Shown one piece after another: positions 26,175 through 36,224 of a DNA stretch of 64,000 bases. The translations under genes and the position numbers were made by a program. The notes beneath the pieces were generated by a model, which saw only the letters and a program-made list of their open reading frames with translations, was not told where the DNA came from and searched no databases. This stretch comes from Oscillibacter sp. 1-3 (GTDB taxonomy: Bacteria; Bacillota; Clostridia; Oscillospirales; Oscillospiraceae): the NCBI RefSeq assembly GCF_000403435.2, contig NZ_KE159710.1, forward strand, positions 248,001-312,000, written 5' to 3'. The stretch's first letter is position 1, and every line of letters begins with the position of its first letter.

Positions 26175-28827
26175 ACGTCCGCATGGCCCTGGCGGATTCC
26201 TCCAGCTTGGCGATCAGCTCCTGGAACTTAGCGGCCTTCTCCCGCTCCACGTTCACAACCGCCTCCGGGGCCCGGGAGACAAATTTCTCGTTGGAGAGCT
26301 TCTGTTCCACAATCCGCAGTCCATTTCTAGTCTTTTCAATCTCCTTTTCGATCCGCGCAAGCTCCTCGGCCACATCCACCAGCTCGCTGAGGGGCAGGTA
26401 CACCGTGGCATTGTGGGTCACCACCGTTACCTGTCCGGCGGTGTCGGCGGGGGCCGCGTCAGCGAAGGTCACCCGGGAGGCATAGGCCAGCCGCTGAATG
26501 AAGTGCAGACCCTGGGCATAGATGTCCGGCGTGGCGGTGACCAGCAGGACCTCCGCCTTCTTGCTGGGGGGCACATTCATCTCCGCCCGGCGGGCCCGAA
26601 TGGCCTTGATGGTGTCCATCACGGCCTCCATGGCGGTCTCCTCCGCCGGGAAGCTCAGCTCCGCCCGGTACTCCGGCCACTGGGAGGTCATCAGAAACTC
26701 GCCCTCATGGGCGGAGCCTGCCTGGCCGGGCAGGGCCTGGAAGATCTCCTCAGTAATGAAGGGCATGAAGGGGTGCAGCAGCTTCAAAAGCTCCACCAGC
26801 ACATAGCACAGGACGTTCTGAGCCGTCAGGCTGGCGTCCCGGTCCTCTCCGTTCAGCCGGGTCTTGGTGAGCTCGATATACCAATCGCAGTAGGTATCCC
26901 ACAGGAAGTCGTAGACCTTGGCGGAGGCCACGCCGATCTCGTAGCTGTCCAGATTCTCCGTGACCTCTTTTACCAGGGTGTTCAGCTTGGAGAGGACCCA
27001 CTTGTCCTCCGGGGCCAATCTTTCCGCCTCCGGCAGGGCATAGCTGTCAACGGTCAGGTTCATCATCACGAACCGGCTGGCGTTCCAGATCTTGTTGGCG
27101 AAATTCCGCATGGCCTCGCACTTCTCGGTGTAGAAGCGCATATCGTTTCCGGGGCTGTTGCCGGTGATGAGGTTGAAGCGCAGGGCGTCCGCGCCGTACT
27201 TCTCCGCCACCTCCAGGGGGTCGATGCCGTTGCCCAGGGACTTGGACATCTTCCGGCCCTTGTCGTCCCGCACCAGGCCGTGGATCAGAACTGTGCGGAA
27301 GGGAATCTTTTTCATCTGCTCGCAGCCGGAGAAAATCATCCGGGAGACCCAGAAGAAGATGATGTCGTAGCCGGTGACCATGACGGAGGTGGGATAGAAG
27401 TAATCCAGATCCGCAGTCTTCTCCGGCCAGCCCAGGGTGGAGAAAGGCCACAGAGCGGAGCTGAACCAGGTATCCAGCACGTCCGGGTCCCGGGTCAGGT
27501 GCGTACTGCCGCACTTTTCGCACTTGTCGGGGTCCTCCCGGCTGACGTTGATGTGTCCGCAGTCGTCGCAGTACCAGGCGGGAATCTGGTGGCCCCACCA
27601 GAGCTGGCGGGAGATGCACCAGTCGTGGACGTTTTCCATCCAGTTGGTGTAGGTCTTGCTGAACCGTTCGGGGACGAACTTCACCTCGCCCTCCCGGACC
27701 ACCCGGAGGGCTTCCTTCGCCAGGGGCTCCATCTTCACGAACCACTGGGCGGAGATCAGGGGCTCCACGTCGTTGTGGCAGCGGTAGCAGGTGCCCACGT
27801 TGTGGCTGTAGGGCTCGGTCTTCACCAGATACCCCTGCTCCTCCAAATCCTTCACAATGGCCTTCCGGCATTCATAGCGGTCCATCCCGTTGTAGGGCCC
27901 GCCGTTTTCGTTGATTTTCCCGTCGTCCCCGATGCAGCGGATGATCTCCAGATTGTGCCGGAGGCCCACCTCGAAGTCGTTGGGGTCGTGGGCGGGGGTC
28001 ATCTTCACCGCGCCGGTGCCGAAGCCCAGCTCCACGTACTCGTCCGCCACAATGGGAATCTCCCGGTTCATAATGGGCAGGATGCAGGTCTTGCCCACCA
28101 GATGCCTGAACCGCTCATCCTCCGGGTTCACGGCCACGCCGGTGTCGCCCATCATGGTCTCGGGCCGGGTGGTGGCTACCACCAGGTCGCCGGAGCCGTC
28201 GGTGAGGGGATAGCGGATGTGCCAGAGGTGGCCGGGCTTGTCCTGGTACTCCACCTCCGCGTCGGAGAGGGCGGTGACGCAGTGGGGGCACCAGTTGATA
28301 ATGCGGCTTCCCTTGTAGATGAGGCCCTTGTCGTAGAGCTCGCAGAAGGTCTCCCGGACGGCCTTGGAAAGCCCCTCGTCCATGGTGAAGCGGGACCGGG
28401 ACCAGTCGCAGGACACGCCCATCTTCTTTTGCTGCTGGACAATGCGGTTTCCGTACTTTTCCTTCCACTTCCAGACCCGCTGGAGGAACTTCTCCCGGCC
28501 CAGGTCATAGCGGCTCAGGCCCTCGTTGACCCGGAGGTCCTCTTCCACCTTCACCTGGGTGGAGATGCCGGCGTGGTCCACACCGGGGACCCAGAGGGCG
28601 GCATAGCCCTGCATCCGCTTAAAGCGGGTGAGGATGTCCTGGAGGGTGCAGTCCATGGCGTGGCCCATGTGGAGCTGGCCTGTGACGTTGGGAGGCGGCA
28701 TGACGATGGAAAAGGGTTTCTTTCTGGGGTCCGGGTCGCCCTTGAAGCAGTCCCCCTTCTCCCACATCTCGTAGATGCGGCCCTCCACCTGCTGGGGCTC
28801 GTACACCTTGGGCAGTTCTCTTTTCAT
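26173..28827 (-). CDS. valS: Valyl-tRNA synthetase
   Basis: An 884-residue class I synthetase. HMGH-type HIGH signature ([14 protein letters not shown]) at 53-56, a CP1 editing domain in the middle, a zinc-ribbon segment (CDDCGHIN...CEKCGS) near residue 420, KMSKS near residue 525, an anticodon-binding helical domain, and a C-terminal coiled-coil arm. Full length for bacterial ValS. It lies 48 bp downstream of a YcxB-like gene in a transcript controlled by a T-box with a valine specifier. Confidence 0.97.
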   Translation of the reverse strand: MKRELPKVYEPQQVEGRIYEMWEKGDCFKGDPDPRKKPFSIVMPPPNVTGQLHMGHAMDCTLQDILTRFKRMQGYAALWVPGVDHAGISTQVKVEEDLRVNEGLSRYDLGREKFLQRVWKWKEKYGNRIVQQQKKMGVSCDWSRSRFTMDEGLSKAVRETFCELYDKGLIYKGSRIINWCPHCVTALSDAEVEYQDKPGHLWHIRYPLTDGSGDLVVATTRPETMMGDTGVAVNPEDERFRHLVGKTCILPIMNREIPIVADEYVELGFGTGAVKMTPAHDPNDFEVGLRHNLEIIRCIGDDGKINENGGPYNGMDRYECRKAIVKDLEEQGYLVKTEPYSHNVGTCYRCHNDVEPLISAQWFVKMEPLAKEALRVVREGEVKFVPERFSKTYTNWMENVHDWCISRQLWWGHQIPAWYCDDCGHINVSREDPDKCEKCGSTHLTRDPDVLDTWFSSALWPFSTLGWPEKTADLDYFYPTSVMVTGYDIIFFWVSRMIFSGCEQMKKIPFRTVLIHGLVRDDKGRKMSKSLGNGIDPLEVAEKYGADALRFNLITGNSPGNDMRFYTEKCEAMRNFANKIWNASRFVMMNLTVDSYALPEAERLAPEDKWVLSKLNTLVKEVTENLDSYEIGVASAKVYDFLWDTYCDWYIELTKTRLNGEDRDASLTAQNVLCYVLVELLKLLHPFMPFITEEIFQALPGQAGSAHEGEFLMTSQWPEYRAELSFPAEETAMEAVMDTIKAIRARRAEMNVPPSKKAEVLLVTATPDIYAQGLHFIQRLAYASRVTFADAAPADTAGQVTVVTHNATVYLPLSELVDVAEELARIEKEIEKTRNGLRIVEQKLSNEKFVSRAPEAVVNVEREKAAKFQELIAKLEESARAMRT

Positions 28828-28875
28828 ATTGACTCTCCTATCTTAAGCGTTGTCGTTTTGCAGAATAGACCATTC

Positions 28876-29529
28876 TCAATGAACCGGACTGACCGGCAGG
28901 ACCTGCTTTCCCGTCCGCTCCTGCCAGAGAGCCGGGAGATCCTCCGGCACACCCTTGGCGAAGGACCGCTTGGGGAGAATATAGATCCGGCAGCCCGGCA
29001 GAACCAGGTAATAGTGTCCGGCGTCCTCCCAGAGCTTATCCAGCAGCCCGTAATCATAGCGGTGATCGCTCTGGGCGTCGTAAATCCAGCAGCCCTCCCC
29101 GTCAAACCGGCAGCTGCGCAGACGCGGGGCGGCCTGATACCGTTTCCAGGCCCTCTTCGCCCAGCGGGGGCAGGACGGCGCCCGGGACTCCGAAGGGGAT
29201 TTGGCGTCCCGCCGAATCTGCCGGAGGCACAGCGCGCCAAAGGCGATGACCAGCACTCCGCCAAGAGGCGTGGTGAGACCGAGATTCAAAAACCAGATGA
29301 ACAGTCCGCCGCCCTCCATGCGCATACTCTTTCCCTGCCAGAGGCTGTTGACAATACACAGCGGGCCCATCACAATAAAAAACCAGCTGAAAAACCGCCC
29401 AGCCGCCAGCACGGGCTTTGGGGGAATGGTATTCGGTGGCGGGGCCCCCGGCGTCTTTTCCATGAAGCCATGCCAGAAGGCCGCGAAATCCTCCACAGCA
29501 TAGTCCTCCAGGCAGATCTCAAATTCCAC
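28876..29529 (-). CDS. YcxB-like membrane protein
   Basis: A 217-residue protein beginning at GTG 29529, with GGGAGG seven bases ahead and just downstream of the T-box terminator. A short N-terminal beta segment (EFEICLEDYAVEDF), two membrane helices (about 45-65 and 78-100), and a C-terminal YcxB-like domain with YYLVLPGCRIYILPKRSF near residue 180. Function of YcxB proteins is unknown. It lies between the valine T-box and valS, so it is induced by valine starvation together with valS. Confidence 0.75.
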   Translation of the reverse strand: MEFEICLEDYAVEDFAAFWHGFMEKTPGAPPPNTIPPKPVLAAGRFFSWFFIVMGPLCIVNSLWQGKSMRMEGGGLFIWFLNLGLTTPLGGVLVIAFGALCLRQIRRDAKSPSESRAPSCPRWAKRAWKRYQAAPRLRSCRFDGEGCWIYDAQSDHRYDYGLLDKLWEDAGHYYLVLPGCRIYILPKRSFAKGVPEDLPALWQERTGKQVLPVSPVH

Positions 29530-29545
29530 ATGCTCGCCTCCCAAG

Positions 29546-29808
29546 ATAAAAACGCCCCGAGCCTTTCGGCTCAGGGCGAACAGAAGTCCGTGGTACCACC
29601 TGAATTCGCGCCCGCAGGGGCGCGCGCTTACGGGCGCCTTCACGCCCTCTCCCGATAACGGGGGACCCCGCCGCGGCCTACTCTCCATTCAGCCGCGATG
29701 CTCCGGGACGACTTCTCCGGGGGCCTCCCGGGAGCTTGCACCATCCGCTCCCTCTCTTCGCTTCCGCCCGCCGGGTACTGCTTCCCTTCTCCGCAGTTCC
29801 ATACTTGC
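29546..29808 (-). ncRNA. Valine T-box leader with terminator
   Basis: The T-box block AGGTGGTACCACGG lies at 29588-29604. It is followed by terminator CGCCCTGAGCC-gaaa-GGCTCGGGGCGTTTTT at 29546-29578. The 5' part has the stem I features AGTA (S-turn), AGAGAGGGAGCGG and GGTGCAAGCTCC. Counting from these, the specifier is GTC (29710-29712, in GAGAA-GTC-G), a valine codon. Uncharged tRNA-Val should stabilise the antiterminator. Confidence 0.92.
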
Positions 29809-29811
29809 GAC

Positions 29812-29840
29812 AGTATAATATATCCGCTCCCAATTGTCAA
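29812..29840 (-). promoter_or_regulatory. Sigma-A promoter of the valine T-box transcript
   Basis: Minus-strand TTGACA (29835-29840), 17-bp spacer, TATACT (29812-29817). Confidence 0.82.
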
Positions 29841-29851
29841 GTCCTCTTCCT

Positions 29852-30106
29852 TCATGCCTCCGACCCGTTCAGCCAGTCCTCCACCACATCCCGGACCGCG
29901 GTGGGCGTAACGCCGCCCCGCACCAGGGTATCCAGCAGCGCCTGGATCTGCCTCTGGGAGCTGGTGATGTCCGCCACCGTCTCCGTCTCGTTCCCGCAGC
30001 TGACCTGGAGACCGTAGCGCTCCACCTCCGCCGTCTCCTCCGCCACCAGGTAATAGCATACCGCCGCTCCACAGCACTCCGACTGGCCAAACCAAATTTT
30101 CCGCAC
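29852..30106 (-). CDS. DUF6514-like small protein
   Basis: An 84-residue protein. YYLVAEETAEVERYGLQVSC and the C-terminal VTPTAVRDVVEDWL resemble the DUF6514 family of Clostridia, whose function is unknown. GTG 30106 was chosen because AGAGAGG lies six to seven bases ahead; another GTG at 30124 is in frame. A TATACT -10 at 30219-30224 lies upstream of a degenerate family A element, so the element is in its leader. Confidence 0.6.
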   Translation of the reverse strand: MRKIWFGQSECCGAAVCYYLVAEETAEVERYGLQVSCGNETETVADITSSQRQIQALLDTLVRGGVTPTAVRDVVEDWLNGSEA

Positions 30107-30130
30107 ACAACGACCTCTCTTCACAAAAAA

Positions 30131-30210
30131 TACGACCCCGCCTGAAACATGCGAAATACTCAGCGGTCAAAAAATCCGGTTCCGGGTATTTCGGCATTTT
30201 TCAAACAGGG
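30131..30210. repeat. Family A element, degenerate and internally deleted (80 bp)
   Basis: Right end GCATTTTTCAAACAGGG, left end CCCCGCCTGAAACATG. The middle is shortened to about half. A TATACT sequence on the minus strand lies eight bases beyond the right end, as at 17306-17319. Confidence 0.55.
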
Positions 30211-30281
30211 TCATTGCAAGTATACCACCGTTTATTTGTTGTTTTTCATCGAATTTTGTCGTTTTCTGGAATTTTCGCAAG

Positions 30282-30899
30282 TTACAGCGGCTCCGCTCCC
30301 CGCCGTCCATCACCGCCCTGGAGCAGCGCTTCCAGCTCCTCCCGGTCATAGAGCAGGTTCAGCGCCTCCAGAAGGCCGTTGGCGGTCAGGTGCTCCGGCA
30401 GGTCCAGCTGCCGCAGCAAAGTCCTGCGCCGGGCGGCGCTGTCCTGCCCGCCTGTGAGACCCAGTTCAAAGAGATCCGCCTTGGTCAACCGCTCTTTATC
30501 AGCTGCCTCTGCCGTTTCATCCAGGAAGGTTGCCCCCGCCCTTTGGAGTGCCTCCAGCAGCACCTCCGGACGCATTCCCTCCACCCCCAGCTTGCCCTCC
30601 TTGCCGGGGCGGCGCTTGCGGCGCTCCTTGCCCTGGACGTCCGGGATATACGCCTGTCGCACCTTGTCCCTGGGCAGGGCGCCTTTCAGATAATTCCGAA
30701 TGACAAAGCCCGCGCCGTCGCTGTCCGTCAGAACAATCAGGCCCTGTTTCTCCGCCAGGCGGCGGAGAAAGGCCAGCTTCTCCCGGTCGTTGAACACGGA
30801 GAAGCCTCCCAGGGTGACGATGACGGCCTCCACCGTCTGGGAGAGGGTATTTTTGTCGTACCGCCCCTCCACCACGATCACCTCTTTAATTTTCCTCAT
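30282..30899 (-). CDS. rnmV: Toprim-domain protein, RNase M5-like
   Basis: A 205-residue protein. An N-terminal Toprim domain has VVEGRYDKNTL (catalytic Glu) and LTDSDGAG (DxD). A C-terminal DUF4093 domain (about 120-190) is also present. This is the layout of RNase M5, which trims the ends of precursor 5S rRNA. Its ATG overlaps the holA stop (ATGA). Last gene of the XRE-comEC-holA-rnmV operon. Confidence 0.85.
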   Translation of the reverse strand: MRKIKEVIVVEGRYDKNTLSQTVEAVIVTLGGFSVFNDREKLAFLRRLAEKQGLIVLTDSDGAGFVIRNYLKGALPRDKVRQAYIPDVQGKERRKRRPGKEGKLGVEGMRPEVLLEALQRAGATFLDETAEAADKERLTKADLFELGLTGGQDSAARRRTLLRQLDLPEHLTANGLLEALNLLYDREELEALLQGGDGRRGAEPL

Positions 30900-31951
30900 T
30901 TCCGCGCCGCCCCCAGCCGTACCAGCAGCAGCTTCAGCTCCCCCACCGGATCAATCCCCTTCTCGCTCTTCATCCGGCGGTCCAGGGTCTGGCACATACG
31001 CACCGCGTCTGCGCACCACTCCGCGGTGGTCCGCCGGGCGGCGGACAGCAGCAGCTTCGCCGGGTAGTCCGACCGCATATCCCACAGCTCCATGAGCCAG
31101 TACCTGTCATGTCCGCTGTCGATGGCCAGCCGGGCTGTGTAGATACGCCGCAGCTGCCCTCCCAGGGCCGCTAGAATCACGATAGGCTCCGTCTGCATCT
31201 TCAAAAGGTCTCCCAGGATGGCCGACGCCCGGTCATAGTCCCCCTGGAGCACCGCGTCGGACAGCCGGAACACCTCTGCGGACAGCACCGGGTCCGCCAC
31301 GGCGTCAATGTCCGCCCGGGTGATGGACGGGCCCTTTGCGTAGGCCCCGATCTTGGCAATCTCCGGTACCAGCCCCGTCATCAGCCCGCCGCAGGTGAAG
31401 ATCAGATACTCCGCCGTCTGACGGTCGATGTCCTTGCCCAGGGCCCGGAAGCGGCGGGCAATCCAGGCCTCCAGGTCGCTTCCGCCGGCGGGGCGGAACT
31501 CCACCGCCTCCACATGGCTGTCGATGGCCTTGCACAACTTCTTCATGGTCTTGTTGGGCTTGTACTCCACCGTGTCGTATACAAACACGATACAGCAATA
31601 GGGCGGGATGTCCTCCAGCAAGGCAATGAGCTTGTCCCGCTGCTCCTCGTTCAGCTTGAAGATGTCAAAGTCCACCGCTGCCAGCAGTGTCCGCTCCGCC
31701 ATCATGGGCATGGCCTCCGCCATCTCGGCCAGCGTCTGGACGTTTACATCCTTTCCCTCCACCCGGTGATAGTTGAAATCCTCAAATCCCGCGGGAACCA
31801 GCTTTTTCCGCAGTGCCTCCAGATAGTACTCCCGCAAATAGCTCTCCTCGCCGTAGAAGATGTAAGCGCCGCCCAGGGTTCCCGCGGAGAGGTCCCCCTT
31901 GAACTTTTGAAACGCCCCGCCGATGCCGGACGATTTTTTTCCATAGGCCAT
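30896..31951 (-). CDS. holA: DNA polymerase III delta subunit
   Basis: A 351-residue protein of clamp-loader delta type: YIFYGEESYLREYYLEALRK at about 29-48, an AAA+-like core without a working P-loop, and a C-terminal collar domain (ILAALGGQLRRIYTARL). It opens the sliding clamp during loading. ATG 31951, with GGGAGA ahead, lies two bases past the comEC stop; a longer frame upstream belongs to comEC sequence. Gene order comEC-holA is common in Firmicutes. Confidence 0.92.
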   Translation of the reverse strand: MAYGKKSSGIGGAFQKFKGDLSAGTLGGAYIFYGEESYLREYYLEALRKKLVPAGFEDFNYHRVEGKDVNVQTLAEMAEAMPMMAERTLLAAVDFDIFKLNEEQRDKLIALLEDIPPYCCIVFVYDTVEYKPNKTMKKLCKAIDSHVEAVEFRPAGGSDLEAWIARRFRALGKDIDRQTAEYLIFTCGGLMTGLVPEIAKIGAYAKGPSITRADIDAVADPVLSAEVFRLSDAVLQGDYDRASAILGDLLKMQTEPIVILAALGGQLRRIYTARLAIDSGHDRYWLMELWDMRSDYPAKLLLSAARRTTAEWCADAVRMCQTLDRRMKSEKGIDPVGELKLLLVRLGAARK

Positions 31952-31953
31952 GG

Positions 31954-34203
31954 TCAATTCTCCCAATTCAATGATAGATGGATGTCCCCGTGGAGGTCCG
32001 TGCGGAAAACGGTACACCCCTGCCGGGCCAGCCGCTCCAGGGCCTCCTCCGAGGGATGCCCGTAAGAATTGCTCCCCACGCTGACGCATGCCGTCTCCGG
32101 CCGAAGGGCCTCCAGCAGCTCCTCCGATGTGGAATACCTGGAGCCGTGGTGGCCGGCCGCCAGAATCTCAACATCCGGCAGGTCATACGCCGCCAGGAGC
32201 TTTTGCTCCGTGGCCCGGTCCATGTCGCCGGTGATCAGCAGGTCCAGATCCCCGGCGGAGGTCAGAACGGCCAGTCCCTCCTCGTTGTCCCCGCCCTCTC
32301 CCACCGGCGGATAGACGGTCAGCATCGCCGCGCCCAGGGAGAGCGTCCGCACTTCCTCCAGGGACGCGGCGGACGCGCCCGCCGCCTCTGCCGCGGAGAG
32401 GACAGTCTCCCGCAGTCCCGCGCTGTCCGCGCCGTCCGGCGCCAGCAGAACCTCCACGCCCATGCGCTCCGTCAGGGCGGTGACGCCGGAGACGTGGTCG
32501 CTGTCGTAATGGGTCAAGATGAGATAGTCCAGCCGCTTGCAGCCCAGGGACGAGAGGTGGTCCGCCGCAATGTCCCCGGCGCTGAGCCAGCTGTTTCCGC
32601 TGCCACAGTCCACCAGGGCGAAGCGGCCCTCCGAGGCCAGCAGCACGCACTGGCCCTGCCCCACATCCAGAACAAAAATATCCAGATCCGCCCGGCAGCG
32701 CCATTGACCCAGCTTTACCGCCGCCGCCAGTGTCAGCGCCGCTAAAAGGGCCGCGGCGGCGTACTTCCGGCGATTCCCGGGCCGGAGCACAAAGGCCAGG
32801 GCAAAGAGCGCGTAGACATAGACCAGCCAGTATTTCAAATAGGGGTTGGTGTAGTACAGCGCGTGACAAGGAATACCCGCCAGCAGACGGGCCGCACAGA
32901 GGATATACCCGGCCAGCGCCCTGGGAAGCAGCGCCAGCAGGGCCCCCAGAGGCGTGCAGAAAAATCCCACTGCCACGGACAGCAGCCCCAGCATAAACGC
33001 AAGCCCCGCCGCCCAGAGGCACAGCAGGTTGCTCAGGGGCGACACCAGCACCAGCCTCCCGAAATACCAGGCGGTCAGCGGTGTGGTGAACACCAGCGCG
33101 CCCATGGTAGCGGAAAAGCCGGCGGATACAAGGCGGAAGACCCTGCCCCGGGGCCGCTCCCCCGCTAAGGTCCTCATCAGCCTCGGCGTCAGCCACAGAA
33201 GGCCCGCCATGGCGGCAAAGGACAGTTGAAGGCTCACCGAAGCGGCAGCAAAGGGATTTACCAGCAGAATCAGAAACAGCGCCGCAGCCAGGGCCGTAGG
33301 CGGGTCGCTGTCTCGCTGGAGCAGCGGCGCGGCCAGCAGAAACGCCAGCATAACGCAGGCCCGCACTACTGAGGGACTTCCGCCGGTGAGCAGGACGTAA
33401 AACACCAGCAGCGGCAGCGTGAGCGCCGCCGTGAGACGGCGCCGTCTCCCCGTCAGCACTGTCACAAGGGTCAGGAGAAATCCGCAGTGCATCCCGGAGA
33501 CTGCCATGATGTGGTACAGTCCCGCCTCGGACAGCGCGATGCCGTCCCTCTCGGAGAGGCCGCTCCTGTCCCCGGTGAGGACGGCGGTCAAAAAGCCCGC
33601 CGTGCCGTCCGGGCAGAGCTCCCGGATCTTCTCTGTCATGGCCCGGCCCAGGCGGGCAGGCAGCCAGCGGAGCGAACCGGCGGTCCCAGGGCCGTATGAC
33701 ATCTCACCCCGCCCGTAGGCCAGGAGAAATATCCCCTTGGAGGTAAATGCGGTAATGTCCGTATCCCGAATTTTCGCGGCGCTCTGAAAGCGGGCCGCGC
33801 CGGCAACCGTCTGCCCCGGCTCCAGCTCCAGCAGGGACGCGTCGCCGTAGAATACAGCCTTTCCTAAGGGAAATCCCTCCAGCTTTACAGACGCTCTTGC
33901 GCCGTAGTCCGTCTTCTCCGCATAGTCCCACAGGGTCATGACTGCCGCTCCCTCCGTGCCCGCCAGGGATTCCAGGGGCCTTTGCACCTGCCGGACGTAC
34001 AGCCAGCTCCACCCCAGGGCCAGCGCCAGTGCGGCGAAGGCCGCCGCGCTCCGGCGGCGAACCTCCCAGGGCAGCAGAAACGACGCCCAGCCCAGCCCCA
34101 GAAACACCAAGGCTGCAGGAAGAACCCACTCCGGCCGCAGTAAATACTGTGCCAGAAAGGCCCCCAAGGAGAAGGCCCCGGCAAAAACCGCCAGCTTTCT
34201 CAT
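31954..34203 (-). CDS. comEC: ComEC/Rec2 family DNA-uptake channel
   Basis: A 749-residue protein. N-terminal membrane helices with the DUF4131 region (about 1-180), the Competence domain core of about seven helices (GIALSEAGLYHIMAVSGMHCGFLL), and a C-terminal metallo-beta-lactamase-like nuclease domain (LILTHYDSDHVSGV near residue 565; ATGHHGS-type LAAGHHGSRYS). It forms the channel that takes up single-stranded DNA in competent bacteria. The ATG overlaps the upstream regulator stop (ATGA). All domains are intact, but no other competence genes are in the window. Confidence 0.93.
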   Translation of the reverse strand: MRKLAVFAGAFSLGAFLAQYLLRPEWVLPAALVFLGLGWASFLLPWEVRRRSAAAFAALALALGWSWLYVRQVQRPLESLAGTEGAAVMTLWDYAEKTDYGARASVKLEGFPLGKAVFYGDASLLELEPGQTVAGAARFQSAAKIRDTDITAFTSKGIFLLAYGRGEMSYGPGTAGSLRWLPARLGRAMTEKIRELCPDGTAGFLTAVLTGDRSGLSERDGIALSEAGLYHIMAVSGMHCGFLLTLVTVLTGRRRRLTAALTLPLLVFYVLLTGGSPSVVRACVMLAFLLAAPLLQRDSDPPTALAAALFLILLVNPFAAASVSLQLSFAAMAGLLWLTPRLMRTLAGERPRGRVFRLVSAGFSATMGALVFTTPLTAWYFGRLVLVSPLSNLLCLWAAGLAFMLGLLSVAVGFFCTPLGALLALLPRALAGYILCAARLLAGIPCHALYYTNPYLKYWLVYVYALFALAFVLRPGNRRKYAAAALLAALTLAAAVKLGQWRCRADLDIFVLDVGQGQCVLLASEGRFALVDCGSGNSWLSAGDIAADHLSSLGCKRLDYLILTHYDSDHVSGVTALTERMGVEVLLAPDGADSAGLRETVLSAAEAAGASAASLEEVRTLSLGAAMLTVYPPVGEGGDNEEGLAVLTSAGDLDLLITGDMDRATEQKLLAAYDLPDVEILAAGHHGSRYSTSEELLEALRPETACVSVGSNSYGHPSEEALERLARQGCTVFRTDLHGDIHLSLNWEN

Positions 34204-34430
34204 CTCCTGCGGGCAGGCGGATAGGGCGTCCGCTGGTCCGTGCGGCCCAGGAGATAGTCGGTGCTGACCTTGTAGTAGTCGGCCAGCTTCAAAACCGCCC
34301 AGGTGGGAATTTCTCGTTTTCCCTTCTCGTAACGCCAATAGACGTTACGCCCCATGTTCAGGTATTCCGCAATCTCGATCTGCGTCTTGTCATGATCAAC
34401 CCGCAAATCCTCCAAACGTTGAAAGTGCAT
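34200..34430 (-). CDS. XRE-family transcriptional regulator
   Basis: A 76-residue protein made of one Cro/C1-type helix-turn-helix (LEDLRVDHDKTQIEIAEYLNMGRNVYWRYEKGKREIP). ATG 34430 follows GAGGTG. It is first in the comEC-holA-rnmV operon. A 4-bp-spaced inverted repeat TACC-AAAC-GGTA lies at 34453-34464 just upstream and could be its own operator. Confidence 0.85.
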   Translation of the reverse strand: MHFQRLEDLRVDHDKTQIEIAEYLNMGRNVYWRYEKGKREIPTWAVLKLADYYKVSTDYLLGRTDQRTPYPPARRR

Positions 34431-34452
34431 GATATTCACCTCAGAAAAATGC

Positions 34453-34464
34453 TACCAAACGGTA
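34453..34464. promoter_or_regulatory. Possible operator upstream of the XRE regulator
   Basis: TACC-AAAC-GGTA inverted repeat about 23 bp before the start of the XRE gene. A matching promoter is not clear. Confidence 0.35.
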
Positions 34465-34588
34465 ACATTCCCTTGGCGAAATTCATCCATACGGATTCAC
34501 TCTCATTTGTATTTTACCACAAGCGGCAAAAAAATGGAAGCATATATTCGCCATGCGCGGAAAAAATCGGGGGCCTGCTTGCAATCCG

Positions 34589-34616
34589 TTGAAATCACAT
34601 ATATACTTGTTATATT
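34589..34616 (+). promoter_or_regulatory. Probable promoter of the sigma-54 activator gene
   Basis: TTGAAA (34589-34594), 16-bp spacer, TATATT (34611-34616), about 45 bp before the ATG. Confidence 0.55.
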
Positions 34617-34660
34617 ATGAGGTCCAGAAATTTCCAACCGGACAGAAAGCAGGTGTCCCT

Positions 34661-36001
34661 ATGGCTCACTACGAGGAACTGCGCGCCGCCCTCCAGTCCA
34701 TGCGGGAGGGCATTTTGATGATCGACACCGAGGCCAGGATCATATTCGCCAACCAGCCCTATCTGGACTTTTTGAAAAAGTCGGAAGCGGAGATTCTGGG
34801 CCGCCCCCTGCGGGAGGTGCGCCCGGGAGCGCGGCTTCCAGAGGTGCTGGCCACGGGACAGCCCATTCTCCACGCCCCCCGTATGGAGGAAAACGACGAC
34901 GTCTACTTCGTCAATATGTATCCCTTCTTTTTGGACGGCGCAGTGGCCGGCGGGCTGTCGGTGGTCACCTTTATCCGGGACGCCTACGACTTCCGCACAG
35001 AGCTGGAGGCCTATGAAAAACGAAACAAGCAGGTGCTCCGCCGGGTAAATAAAGCCAACTCCACCCGGTACACCTTTGACTCCATCGTGGCCGTGGGCGA
35101 AAACGTGCGCGCTGTCAAGTCCTTGGCCCAGCGGGCGGCGGCCACGGACGCGGCGGTCCTGCTGGCCTCGGAGAGCGGCACCGGCAAAGAGCTCTACGCC
35201 CAGGCCATTCACAATGCCAGCCCCCGGTGCCGGGAGGTCTTTGTGGCCATCAACTGTGCAAACTTCAACGCGAATACCCTGGAATCCGAGCTCTTCGGCT
35301 ACGTGGAGGGCGCTTTCACCGGAGCCAAGCGGGGCGGCAGGATCGGCCTGTTCGAGGCCGCCAACGGCGGCACCATCTTCCTGGACGAGGTGTCCGAGAT
35401 GGATCTGGGGCTCCAGGCAAAACTGCTGCGGGTCCTCCAGGAGGGACGGGTGCGCCCGGTGGGCGGCGTGGAGGAGGTGGAGTTGGACGTACGCCTGGTC
35501 TGCGCCAGCAATGCAGACCTGCAGTCCTACATTTCCGCCGGGAAATTCCGCAGGGATCTGTACTACCGCCTCTCCACCTTCCAGATCCGCATTCCGCCCC
35601 TGCGGGAACGGCGGGGAGATATTCCCGCCCTGGCCTTTGTGATCCTGCAGGAGCTGTCCAAAAAGCTGAAACGATCCGTGACCATCTCCCCGGAGGCGCT
35701 GGAGGTTCTCACCGCCCATGACTGGCCGGGGAATGTGCGGGAACTGCGCAATGTGCTGGAATTTTCCGCCTACCTCTCCGACAACGGCGTCATCGTCCGG
35801 GACTCCCTGCCGGAGAGCCTGGTGCGCCCCGCCACAGAGCTTGAAAATATTCCCCTGGCCCAGCGGGTACGGATGTTTGAACAGAGCGAGATCCATAAGG
35901 CGCTGCTGCGCTGCGGCTCCTCACTGGAGGGAAAAAAACAGGCCGCGGCGGAACTGGGCATCTCCCTGGCCACACTTTACAATAAACTCGGCTCCGATTG
36001 A
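34661..36001 (+). CDS. Sigma-54-dependent activator with PAS domain
   Basis: A 446-residue protein. A PAS sensor domain spans about 1-112 ([24 protein letters not shown]). An AAA+ domain runs about 140-370 with Walker [10 protein letters not shown], the sigma-54 contact loop GAFTGA, Walker [10 protein letters not shown] and arginine-finger region [26 protein letters not shown]-terminal Fis-type helix-turn-helix covers about 400-446 ([19 protein letters not shown]). This is the RocR/PrdR-like class of catabolic regulators. The gene ends one base before the first of three palindromes leading to a sigma-54 promoter. Confidence 0.95.
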   Translation: MAHYEELRAALQSMREGILMIDTEARIIFANQPYLDFLKKSEAEILGRPLREVRPGARLPEVLATGQPILHAPRMEENDDVYFVNMYPFFLDGAVAGGLSVVTFIRDAYDFRTELEAYEKRNKQVLRRVNKANSTRYTFDSIVAVGENVRAVKSLAQRAAATDAAVLLASESGTGKELYAQAIHNASPRCREVFVAINCANFNANTLESELFGYVEGAFTGAKRGGRIGLFEAANGGTIFLDEVSEMDLGLQAKLLRVLQEGRVRPVGGVEEVELDVRLVCASNADLQSYISAGKFRRDLYYRLSTFQIRIPPLRERRGDIPALAFVILQELSKKLKRSVTISPEALEVLTAHDWPGNVRELRNVLEFSAYLSDNGVIVRDSLPESLVRPATELENIPLAQRVRMFEQSEIHKALLRCGSSLEGKKQAAAELGISLATLYNKLGSD

Positions 36002-36002
36002 G

Positions 36003-36110
36003 TTCTACATTTTTAGAATCGACTTCTAATATTTTAGAACCCCAGTCATTACAGGCATAACGCTCAAAACCTTCTCAATTCTCTTTTGTGAAATTTCTAA
36101 AATTTTAGAA
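36003..36110 (+). promoter_or_regulatory. Three enhancer palindromes for the sigma-54 activator
   Basis: TTCTACATTTTTAGAA (36003-36018), TTCTAATATTTTAGAA (36024-36039) and TTCTAAAATTTTAGAA (36095-36110). They share TTCTA-N6-TAGAA; the third is a perfect palindrome. Their starts are 21 and 71 bp apart, close to whole helical turns. They lie about 100-230 bp upstream of the sigma-54 promoter, the normal place for activator sites. Confidence 0.82.
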
Positions 36111-36208
36111 TTTCTCTTTGCTGCTATGGACAAAACAGCGGAATGCACAAGCGTCCGGTCCCTAGTCTCCCAGACACTTGGTGATTTTTGCGAGGCGCCT
36201 CCTGCTGT

Positions 36209-36224
36209 TGGCATGATTTTTGCT
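36209..36224 (+). promoter_or_regulatory. Sigma-54 promoter of the CitMHS-AtuA operon
   Basis: TGGCATG-ATTT-TTGCT. The -24 GG (36210-36211) and -12 GC (36222-36223) have the required 10 bp between them. The 36002-36332 gap holds only these control sites; the frame through it is not a gene. Confidence 0.9.
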
